Source of the DNA: Sphingomonas bacterium
Lineage (GTDB): Bacteria; Pseudomonadota; Alphaproteobacteria; Sphingomonadales; Sphingomonadaceae
Direction of reading: 5' to 3'
Assembly: GCF_903643065.1 (NCBI RefSeq)
Contig: NZ_CAHJWX010000144.1
Coordinates: 1 to 5,917, forward strand
DNA: 5,917 nt
Part shown: piece by piece, positions 1 through 4,911 of the stretch
How the letters are laid out: each line of letters begins with the position of its first letter
How positions within the stretch are numbered: position 1 is the stretch's first letter
Notes under the pieces: generated by a model
Told to the model about the DNA's origin: nothing
What the model saw: the letters and a program-made list of their open reading frames with translations, nothing else
Databases searched by the model: none
Translations under genes and position numbers: made by a program

Positions 1-471
1 ACCGCCGACGGCGCGGTGCTGACGCTTGCCGACGTCGACGCGCCGCGCGCGCGGGCGCTCGCCGACGAACTGGGCGCCACCGCCGTCGCGGCGGACGCAA
101 TCCTGGGCGTGGAGGCCGATATCGTCAGCCCCAACGCGCTGGGCGCGATCCTCACCGAACGCTCGATCGCCGGCTTGACGGCAAAGGCGATCGCGGGCGG
201 CGCCAACAATCAGCTCGCCACCGCCGACGACGGCTGGCGCCTCCACGCGCGCGGCATCCTGTACGCGCCCGATTACGTCATCAACGCCGGCGGCATCATC
301 AATGTCGGGCTGGAATATCTGGGCCAGGGCGACGAGGCGGAGGTCAAGGCGCGCATCGCCCGCATCCCCGCGCGGCTGGAGGAGATCTGGGTCGAAAGCG
401 CGCGGGCGGGCGAGCCGTCGTCGGTCGTGGCCGACGCGATCGCCCGGCGGCTGATCGGCCGCGCATCATAG
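1..471 (+). CDS. Leucine/Glu/Phe/Val-type amino-acid dehydrogenase, C-terminal part (5' end outside window)
   Basis: This frame is open from the first base and ends at TAG 469-471, giving 156 residues, a little under half of the roughly 350 residues usual for leucine dehydrogenases. The enzyme family oxidatively deaminates branched-chain or aromatic L-amino acids to 2-oxo acids with NAD+ in the cytoplasm. What is left is the second half of the Rossmann domain. The acidic LADVDAP at the start (residues 9-15) fits the end of the second strand that selects NAD over NADP. GGANNQLA (66-73) and YAPDYVINAGGIINV (88-102) are hallmark blocks of the Leu/Phe/Val dehydrogenase branch. The catalytic lysines and the GxGxxG loop lie upstream and cannot be seen. 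The tail (residues about 105-156) is the usual closing helical region. Family assignment is firm; leucine as the preferred substrate is inferred from similarity, and Val or Phe cannot be excluded. Confidence 0.9.
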   Translation, partial: TADGAVLTLADVDAPRARALADELGATAVAADAILGVEADIVSPNALGAILTERSIAGLTAKAIAGGANNQLATADDGWRLHARGILYAPDYVINAGGIINVGLEYLGQGDEAEVKARIARIPARLEEIWVESARAGEPSSVVADAIARRLIGRAS

Positions 472-481
472 CTTCACGCTT

Positions 482-582
482 CTCCGACGGAGGCCGGGGC
501 CCAGTGGCGATGCGTTCAAAGGTGGAGCGCAGCCCTCCAGCATGGGCGGTCTCGCCACCGGGCCCCGGCCGTCGCCGGGGAG
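482..582. repeat. Imperfect inverted repeat, REP/BIME-like intergenic element
   Basis: Two arms of about 30 bases, 482-510 and 552-582, are near reverse complements. They share the core GGCCGGGGCCC with flanking GTGGCGA, and each arm ends in CTCC on the outside. The 41-base spacer contains a smaller hairpin (TGGAG 523-527 with CTCCA 535-539). The element begins 10 bases after the dehydrogenase stop codon and fills most of the gap to the next gene. GC-rich arms of this kind, containing CCGGGGCCC, recur between genes in sphingomonad genomes as far as I recall; this is memory, not a search. It could fold into a strong RNA hairpin and limit transcription from the upstream gene, but no T-run follows, so it is not a classical intrinsic terminator. 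Confidence 0.65.
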
Positions 583-648
583 GCGAGAAGGTGACGCGAC
601 GCCACGGTGCCGCTAGTGCCGAACACGCGTGATCTTCCAAAAATCTTC

Positions 649-1293
649 ATGGGCTATCTAGCCCTCGCTCTCCTCGCCGCCGCCGCCTTTGCCGCGACGG
701 CGCGGTTCGGCGTCGCGCGGCCGCTCTGGTCGATGGTCGGCGCCGCGCTGATGGCGGGCGCGACGGGCTATGCGTGGCAGGGCCGTCCCGGCCTGCCCGG
801 CGCCGATCCGCGACCGGAGGCGACCGTCCGCGCGCCCGAGCCCGCGCTGATCGAGCTGCGCGACCGCATGTTCGGCGGCTACACGCTCGATCATGCCTAT
901 CTGAACGCGGCCGACGTCATGCAGCGGGTCGGCGAGCCGCGCCTGGCGGTGCTGGCGATCCTGGGGGGCTTGCGCAAGATGCCGGAAAGCCTGTCGCTCT
1001 GGACCGGTCTCGGCACCGCGCTCGCCGCGCATGACGGCGATCGGGTGTCGCCCCCGGCGTTGTTCGCGTTCGAACACGCCCGTCATCTCGCGCCCGATCA
1101 GCCCGCACCCCTGTTCTTCGAAGGGCTCGCCTATATTCACGCCGGCGACTTCGCCGCCGCCCGCCCGCTCTGGGCCCGCGCGCTGGCGCTGACCCCGCCG
1201 GGGGTGTCCTATCATCGCGACATCGCCGAACGGCTGACGTTGCTGGATCAATATCTGGCGGCGCTGGCGCGAACGCCCCGCGCCGCCGACTGA
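649..1293 (+). CDS. Membrane-anchored TPR-like protein, CcmI/CycH-like
   Basis: This encodes 214 residues. The N-terminus has two hydrophobic segments, about residues 2-20 (GYLALALLAAAAFAATA) and 25-42 (LWSMVGAALMAGATGYA), then a Pro-rich linker. From about residue 66 there is a helical region with TPR-like spacing: a helix pair near AADVMQRVGEPRLAVLAIL, then SLWTGLGTALAAHD, ALFAFEHARHLAPDQP and APLFFEGLAYIHAGDFAAA followed by PLWARALALTPP. That layout, two membrane segments followed by a periplasmic TPR domain, matches CcmI/CycH proteins that hold apocytochrome c for haem attachment. No other ccm gene is in view, so the role is inferred. I chose ATG 649 because the protein then opens directly with a membrane segment; in-frame GTG codons at 607 and 616 would add 14 or 11 poorly conserved-looking residues. 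No start has a good Shine-Dalgarno sequence. Confidence 0.75.
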   Translation: MGYLALALLAAAAFAATARFGVARPLWSMVGAALMAGATGYAWQGRPGLPGADPRPEATVRAPEPALIELRDRMFGGYTLDHAYLNAADVMQRVGEPRLAVLAILGGLRKMPESLSLWTGLGTALAAHDGDRVSPPALFAFEHARHLAPDQPAPLFFEGLAYIHAGDFAAARPLWARALALTPPGVSYHRDIAERLTLLDQYLAALARTPRAAD

Positions 1294-1318
1294 CCCAGCA
1301 CGCACGTATCCAGAGCGA

Positions 1319-1537
1319 TCAGCGACCGCGCCCGGTCTTCTCCTGCAGCTCATCGATCTTCATCGACGCGTCCGCCTTGTTGAGCGTATCGTCGAACTCC
1401 TCCTTCGCTTCCTCGGACAATGTCTTGAGGTAGCTCGCCTGCGCACCGGTCATCGGCTCGCCGCCGGTGGTCCAATCGTGCGGGTCCTTCTCGGCGTTGC
1501 CGGTCGGGTGGTCCTTGGGGTTCGTGTCGTCAGCCAT
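1319..1537 (-). CDS. Small DUF3072-type protein
   Basis: This encodes a 72-residue, highly charged soluble protein. Residues about 1-25 are polar and look disordered (DDTNPKDHPTGNAEKDPHDW). Residues about 29-60 contain the conserved block PMTGAQASYLKTLSEEAKEEFDDTLNKADASMKIDELQ, typical of the DUF3072 family, which probably forms two helices. There is no signal peptide or membrane segment. The ATG is preceded by AAAGGAA, a good Shine-Dalgarno at normal spacing, so the start is secure. The gene converges on the TPR gene with 25 bases between stop codons and is divergent from kup. Its promoter region matches the EcfG general-stress pattern (see 1561-1586). The biochemical function of DUF3072 is not known to me; a role in the stress response is an inference from the promoter alone. 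Confidence 0.88.
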   Translation of the reverse strand: MADDTNPKDHPTGNAEKDPHDWTTGGEPMTGAQASYLKTLSEEAKEEFDDTLNKADASMKIDELQEKTGRGR

Positions 1538-1560
1538 GGGAGGTTCCTTTCGATCGCCTC

Positions 1561-1586
1561 AACGCACTCCGTTCCTTATCCGTTCC
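1561..1586 (-). promoter_or_regulatory. EcfG-type (general stress sigma factor) promoter for the DUF3072 gene
   Basis: Read on the minus strand, GGAAC (1586-1582) is followed after 17 bases by CGTT (1564-1561). EcfG-family sigma factors of alphaproteobacteria recognise GGAAC at -35 and CGTT/GTT at -10 with a spacer near 16-17 bases. A transcript starting a few bases after the -10 would have a leader of roughly 16-20 bases carrying the AAAGGAA ribosome binding site before ATG 1537, which is a natural arrangement. The -35 is part of an 8-bp direct repeat (TCCGTTCC on the plus strand at 1568-1575 and 1579-1586, 11 bases apart). The inner copy has no -10 at suitable spacing. Confidence 0.6.
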
Positions 1587-1660
1587 ACGCCTTGAGGGGT
1601 GGTCCGGGATCGGCATCGCTGTTCGTGACGCCGTCGCAAGTCCCTGTTCCGGCTGGCATC

Positions 1661-1681
1661 CCCGTTGCGGGTTGCAACGGG
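1661..1681 (+). promoter_or_regulatory. Perfect 8-bp inverted repeat (hairpin) upstream of kup
   Basis: CCCGTTGC (1661-1668) and GCAACGGG (1674-1681) are exact reverse complements separated by GGGTT. The repeat ends 21 bases before the first kup start codon. In RNA it would form a stable stem-loop in the leader; in DNA it could be a dyad operator. There is no T-run, so a terminator is unlikely. Nothing else in the 165-base gap gives a convincing sigma-70 promoter for kup. The repeat is seen directly; any regulatory role is inference. Confidence 0.5.
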
Positions 1682-1702
1682 CGGTGCTAGGCGCGTGACC
1701 TT

Positions 1703-3667
1703 ATGCCAGCCGAGACGATGAGCGCGGATGCGCCGCTGGCCGCCGGCACCACCGACGTCCCAGATGGAGACCCGGACGGGTTCGTGGGTCACGGCCATCA
1801 GGGGAGCCTGATCAAGCTCGCGGTGGGTGCGGTGGGCGTCGTCTTCGGCGATATCGGCACCAGCCCGATCTACGCGTTTCGCGAGACGTTCGCCGGCCAT
1901 CACCGGCTCGAACCCGATCGGCTCCATATCCTGGGCGTGCTCAGCCTGATCTTCTGGTCGATGATGGTCGTGGTCACGATCAAGTATGTCACCATCATCA
2001 TGCGCGCCGACAACAAGGGGGAGGGCGGCAGCCTCGCCCTGCTCGCGCTGATCAATCGCCAGACGGCGCGCAAGCGCTGGACGGGCGGGATCATCCTGCT
2101 GGGCGTGTTCGCGACCGCGCTCTTCTATGGCGACAGCATGATCACGCCGGCGATGTCGGTGCTGTCGGCGGTGGAGGGGCTGCGTGTCGTCGATACCCGC
2201 TTCTCGGCGCTCGCGCCGCCGATCGCGATCGGCATCCTCGTGATGCTGTTCGCGATCCAGCGCCGCGGCACCGCTCGGGTCGGGCTGTTGTTCGGGCCCA
2301 TCATGCTCGTCTATTTCGTCGTGCTGGCGGTGCTGGGCCTCGTTCATATCGCCAGCGATCCGGCGATCCTGGTCGCGCTCAGCCCGCTCTTCGCGATCCG
2401 CTTCTTCCTGCACCAGGGCCCGGCGGCGTTCCTGGCGATGGGGTCGGTCGTGCTGGCGCTGACCGGCGCGGAGGCGCTCTACGCCGACATGGGCCATTTC
2501 GGGCGCAACCCGATCCGCGTGTCGTGGCTGCTCTTCGTGCTCCCGGCGCTGATGCTCAACTATCTGGGCCAGGGCGCGATGATCCTCCAGCTGTCGCCGA
2601 AACAGGCGCACGTCGCGATCGAGACGCCCTTCTTCCTCCTGGCGCCGGACAGCCTGCGGCTGCCGCTGGTGCTGCTCGCGACGATGGCGACGGTGATCGC
2701 CAGCCAGGCGGTGATCTCCGGCGCCTTTTCGGTGACGCAGCAGGCGATCCAGCTCGGTTTCGTGCCGCGGCTGTCGATCGTCCATACCTCCAGCCAGGCG
2801 GCGGGGCAGATCTTCATCCCCGTCGTCAACACCGCGCTGATGGTGATGGTGATCCTGCTCGTGCTCGCCTTCCGGACCTCGTCCAACCTCGCCGCCGCCT
2901 ATGGCATCGCGGTAACGGGGGCGATGCTGATCGACACGATCCTGCTGGGCGTGGTGCTGATCCAGCTGTGGAAGTGGAGCCGGTGGCTCGCCTATCCGCT
3001 GATCGCGGTGTTCCTGCTCTTCGATCTCGCCTATTTCGCTTCCAACCTGACCAAGGTGCCCGACGGCGGCTGGTTCCCGCTGCTGGTCGGCCTCGTCATG
3101 TTCACGTTGCTGACCACCTGGGCGAAGGGGCGGCACCTGATGCTGGAGCGGATGCGCGAGGCGGCGATGCCGGTGCCCGTCTTCATCCGCTCCGCCGCCA
3201 CCTCGGCGACGCGGGTCGGCGGCACGGCGGTGTTCATGACCTCGACCCCCGATGGCGTGCCCCACGCGCTGCTCCACAATCTGAAGCACAACCGCGTGCT
3301 GCACGAACGGATCATCCTGCTCACCGTCAAGGTGACGGACATGCCGCATGTCCGCGATGAGCAACGCTTCCACCACGAGGATCTGGGCGAGGGCTTCCAC
3401 CGCCTCGTGCTCAAATACGGTTTCATGGAAGACCCGGACGTGCCCGCCTGCCTTGCCCGCTACGATGCCTGTTCGGGCAAGTTCCGGATGATGGACACCA
3501 GCTTCTTCCTGTCGCGCCAGACGCTGATCGCGTCGGAGCGGCCGGGCATGATGCTGTGGCGCGAGAAGCTGTTCGCCTGGATGCTGCGCAACGCGGTGAG
3601 CGCGATGGAGTTCTTCGGCCTGCCGTCGAACCGCGTGGTGGAGCTGGGCAGCCAGATCGAGATTTGA
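1703..3667 (+). CDS. kup: Kup-type low-affinity potassium uptake permease
   Basis: This encodes 654 residues, the normal length for bacterial Kup (about 620-690). Kup proteins (KUP/HAK/KT family) import K+ together with protons across the inner membrane. Family signatures are all present: [15 protein letters not shown] (45-59), RADNKGEGG (101-109), [19 protein letters not shown] (141-159) and [19 protein letters not shown] (254-272). About twelve hydrophobic segments span residues 36-475, then a hydrophilic cytoplasmic domain runs to the C-terminus. The first 30 residues are polar and variable. ATG 1703 gives the longest form; ATG 1718 (MSADAPLA) is equally plausible because neither has a strong Shine-Dalgarno. 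A hairpin lies 21 bases upstream. The stop codon overlaps the TTG start of the following RNA ligase-like gene, implying co-transcription. No frameshift or missing motif is seen. Confidence 0.97.
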   Translation: MPAETMSADAPLAAGTTDVPDGDPDGFVGHGHQGSLIKLAVGAVGVVFGDIGTSPIYAFRETFAGHHRLEPDRLHILGVLSLIFWSMMVVVTIKYVTIIMRADNKGEGGSLALLALINRQTARKRWTGGIILLGVFATALFYGDSMITPAMSVLSAVEGLRVVDTRFSALAPPIAIGILVMLFAIQRRGTARVGLLFGPIMLVYFVVLAVLGLVHIASDPAILVALSPLFAIRFFLHQGPAAFLAMGSVVLALTGAEALYADMGHFGRNPIRVSWLLFVLPALMLNYLGQGAMILQLSPKQAHVAIETPFFLLAPDSLRLPLVLLATMATVIASQAVISGAFSVTQQAIQLGFVPRLSIVHTSSQAAGQIFIPVVNTALMVMVILLVLAFRTSSNLAAAYGIAVTGAMLIDTILLGVVLIQLWKWSRWLAYPLIAVFLLFDLAYFASNLTKVPDGGWFPLLVGLVMFTLLTTWAKGRHLMLERMREAAMPVPVFIRSAATSATRVGGTAVFMTSTPDGVPHALLHNLKHNRVLHERIILLTVKVTDMPHVRDEQRFHHEDLGEGFHRLVLKYGFMEDPDVPACLARYDACSGKFRMMDTSFFLSRQTLIASERPGMMLWREKLFAWMLRNAVSAMEFFGLPSNRVVELGSQIEI

Positions 3668-4176
3668 TCGAGACTCCGGCCCCGATCATCGTCACCGCGC
3701 TGTTCTCGCGCGCCGACCAGGCCTGGCTCGATGGGTTGCGCCGCCAGCATTTCCCGCCCGAGCGCAACCAGCTCGACGCTCACCTGACGCTGTTCCATCA
3801 CCTGCCGCCCTCGATCGCCGACGAGCTCAAGCATCGCCTCGCGGAGGAGACGCGCGGCATGCGAGCGCCGGTCGCGCGCGCGGCGGGGCTGATCTCGCTG
3901 GGGCGCGGCGTCGCGTTCCGCATCGAGGCGCCCGAGCTGGTCGCGATCCGCGCGCGGCTGGCGGAGGCGTTCGGCCCGCTGCTGACGCCGCAGGACGCCG
4001 GCGGCTGGCGCGCGCACGTCACGATCCAGAACAAGGTGACGGCGTCGGTCGCCAAGCTGCTGCTGACCGACCTGCAACGCGGGTTCCAGCCTCGTCCGGT
4101 TGAGATCGCGGGGCTGGCGACCTGGTGGTATCGCGGCGGCCCGTGGGAGCCGCTGTCACGCCACATGTTCGCTTGA
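3664..4176 (+). CDS. 2'-5' RNA ligase family protein (two-histidine phosphoesterase)
   Basis: This encodes 170 residues and belongs to the 2H phosphoesterase superfamily that includes LigT/ThpR, soluble enzymes that open 2',3'-cyclic phosphates or reversibly join 2'-5' RNA ends. The two signature HxT motifs are present at the expected separation: HLTL (40-43) and HVTI (118-121). The N-terminal strand IIVTALF (8-14) and the paired alpha-beta halves fit the fold. The length is typical. I start it at TTG 3664, whose last two bases are shared with the kup stop (TTGA overlap). The reading frame stays open further back inside kup (a GTG at 3556), but the family-like sequence begins just after 3664. 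The Shine-Dalgarno is weak, so translational coupling to kup is likely. The physiological substrate is unknown, and a cyclic-nucleotide phosphodiesterase activity is also possible. Confidence 0.85.
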   Translation: MIETPAPIIVTALFSRADQAWLDGLRRQHFPPERNQLDAHLTLFHHLPPSIADELKHRLAEETRGMRAPVARAAGLISLGRGVAFRIEAPELVAIRARLAEAFGPLLTPQDAGGWRAHVTIQNKVTASVAKLLLTDLQRGFQPRPVEIAGLATWWYRGGPWEPLSRHMFA

Positions 4177-4201
4177 CGGCCCCGTCGCGCGACCCTATCC
4201 G
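4173..4201 (+). promoter_or_regulatory. Sigma-70-type promoter of tRNA-Met
   Basis: TTGACG (4173-4178) is followed after exactly 17 bases by TATCCG (4196-4201). The -35 matches TTGACA at five of six positions; the -10 keeps the TAT start but is otherwise weak. Transcription would begin near 4207-4209, about ten bases before the mature tRNA. The -35 overlaps the stop codon of the RNA ligase-like gene. Confidence 0.5.
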
Positions 4202-4207
4202 CGCCGC

Positions 4208-4300
4208 TCGATTGGCAGGGCGGGGTAGCTCAGCTGGTTAGAGCAGGGGAATCATAATCCCAAGGTCGGGGGTTCAAGTCCCTCCCTCGCTACCAATCGA
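4208..4300. repeat. 8-bp inverted repeat bracketing the tRNA (leader/trailer pairing)
   Basis: TCGATTGG (4208-4215) just before the tRNA is the exact reverse complement of CCAATCGA (4293-4300), which consists of the encoded CCA plus five trailer bases. In the primary transcript the leader could pair with the trailer and cover the CCA end, stacked on the acceptor stem with CAG (4216-4218) and A73 unpaired between them. The leftmost base lies close to the predicted transcription start. The pairing is visible; a role in processing is inference. Confidence 0.5.
4219..4295 (+). tRNA. tRNA-Met (CAT anticodon), elongator-like
   Basis: This is a 77-base cloverleaf with encoded CCA. The acceptor stem GGCGGGG (4219-4225) pairs with CCTCGCT (4285-4291), using G-U pairs at 1-72 and 5-68. 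The D-arm follows the TAGCTCAGCTGGTTAGAGC pattern. The anticodon CAT is at 4253-4255, with T33 before it and AA after. The T-arm is GGGGG-TTCAAGT-CCCTC. It lacks the unpaired C1-A72 and the A11-T24 pair of initiator tRNA, so it is an elongator Met or possibly tRNA-Ile2, which also carries CAT before lysidine modification; I favour Met from overall resemblance to alphaproteobacterial elongator Met. One blemish is G27 facing A43 at the base of the anticodon stem. The hicB reading frame enters from the opposite strand and stops inside the anticodon. Confidence 0.93.
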
Positions 4301-4626
4301 AGCGCGCCTTCCAGCATCTCCGCTCCCCAGGCATTGAGGCTCTTGCCCGCCAGTTCTGCCGCGCGGGCGGCGCGGGCATGAAGAGTCGGGTCCACTCGCA
4401 ACATGAGCTTACCAGAATATGGCCGTTGCGTCGGGCGCCCGAGCTTGGCGCAGGTCGCAATATAATCGTCGACCGCCTCCTCGAACGCCGCGCGCAGTTC
4501 CTGCACGCTCTCACCGTGAAACCCGACTCCGTCCCGGATACCTGCCAGTCGCCCAAAGAAGATCCCGTCCTCGGCATCGAACTGGATCGGCGCGCTATAG
4601 CCCTGATAAGTCATCACGTTGCTCAC
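4252..4626 (-). CDS. hicB: HicB-family antitoxin
   Basis: This encodes 124 residues. HicB antitoxins bind and neutralise the HicA mRNA interferase and repress their own operon. The N-terminal HicB domain (residues about 5-62, with APIQFDAEDGIFFGRLAGI and ELRAAFEEAVDDYIATCAKLG) is a partial RNase H-like fold. It is followed by a ribbon-helix-helix DNA-binding domain (about 72-110, KLMLRVDPTLHARAARAAELAGKSLN). The GTG start at 4626 overlaps the hicA stop (GTGA) and has GGAG seven bases upstream; an ATG at 4614 is a weaker alternative. The last 14 residues, 111-124 (LVAREGLEPPTLGL), are the antisense translation of the tRNA gene, and the TGA stop (4254-4252) overlaps the tRNA anticodon. The body of the antitoxin looks intact, although hicA is frameshifted. 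Confidence 0.92.
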   Translation of the reverse strand: MSNVMTYQGYSAPIQFDAEDGIFFGRLAGIRDGVGFHGESVQELRAAFEEAVDDYIATCAKLGRPTQRPYSGKLMLRVDPTLHARAARAAELAGKSLNAWGAEMLEGALRLVAREGLEPPTLGL

Positions 4627-4876
4627 GGCCTTACTCCGATCCTAATCAAGAACTCGCGCGCGGCACGGACTTGGTACCGCTTCGCTTCCTTGGCGGGATG
4701 CGGGCGGTGAAACATTTCGACCTCATCGCCTTTGCAAACCTGACTCGAGAGCCGCTGCCCTCGATTACTGAGCACCCGCAAGCCACTAGCAACAATTCAA
4801 GGTCGGACCATACGACCGACGGTGACACGGGTTCTGTGAAGATGCGCCGCAACGTGCGGGTATGTCGGCCGTTCAC
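4623..4876 (-). pseudogene. hicA: hicA toxin gene disrupted by a one-base deletion
   Basis: HicA toxins are small double-stranded-RNA-binding-fold mRNA interferases. The first 49 or so codons from GTG 4876 read NGRHTRTLRRIFTEPVSPSV, then WSDLELLLVACGCSVIEG and SGSRVRFAK, a good HicA N-terminal half. From about 4733 the matching sequence continues in the -1 frame: KGDEVEMFHRPHPAKEAKRY and then QVRAAREFLIRIGVRP, ending at TGA 4625-4623, which overlaps the hicB start. The gene is 254 bases, one short of 85 codons, so one A appears to be missing from the A-run at 4731-4733. Without correction translation stops at 4646 after 76 residues with a scrambled C-terminus. The site does not fit a standard slippery heptamer, so a decay mutation or sequencing error is more likely than programmed frameshifting. 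GSR stands where many HicA proteins have GSH, as in related subfamilies. No Shine-Dalgarno precedes the GTG. Confidence 0.85.
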
Positions 4877-4884
4877 GCCAGCAA

Positions 4885-4911
4885 ATTATGCTAGCACATA
4901 CCGCTGGTCAA
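4885..4911 (-). promoter_or_regulatory. hicAB promoter with palindromic candidate operator
   Basis: On the minus strand TTGACC (4911-4906) is followed after 15 bases by CATAAT (4890-4885), each matching the sigma-70 consensus at five of six positions, though the spacer is short. A perfect 8-bp palindrome TGCTAGCA (4889-4896) overlaps the upstream edge of the -10 element, a natural place for the HicB ribbon-helix-helix repressor. The predicted transcript start, near 4878-4879, is only a few bases before the hicA GTG at 4876, so hicA would be nearly leaderless. The -35 overlaps the stop codon of the cyclophilin gene. Confidence 0.5.

Noticed and set aside
607..648. GTG starts at 607 and 616 for the TPR protein
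   Set aside because: They would place 11-14 polar residues before the first membrane segment, and no Shine-Dalgarno supports them. ATG 649 is simpler, though not proven.
658..1353. A 231-codon open frame antisense to the TPR gene
   Set aside because: It has Arg/Gly/Gln-rich low-complexity sequence with no recognisable domain, overlaps two better genes, and is explained by GC-rich codon use.
1559..3400. A 613-codon open frame on the minus strand antisense to kup
   Set aside because: Its translation is dominated by His, Arg, Gln, Asp and Glu, the usual product of reading a GC-rich membrane-protein gene backwards. The plus-strand kup carries every family motif.
4219..4295. Initiator tRNA-fMet
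   Set aside because: It has a G-U pair rather than an unpaired C1-A72, C11-G24 rather than A11-T24, and the GGG/CCC anticodon-stem run is one pair off the initiator position.
4728..4738. Programmed -1 frameshifting in hicA
   Set aside because: The bases around the A-run do not form an X XXY YYZ heptamer in the reading frame, and I saw no clear downstream stimulatory structure. A simple deletion explains the data.
4796..4806. Possible second copy of the tRNA segment (shared CAAGGTCGG) as a distal attachment repeat
   Set aside because: Only nine bases match and they lie inside hicA. No copy of the tRNA 3' end was found near 4908, so there is no credible direct-repeat pair and no integrase in the window.
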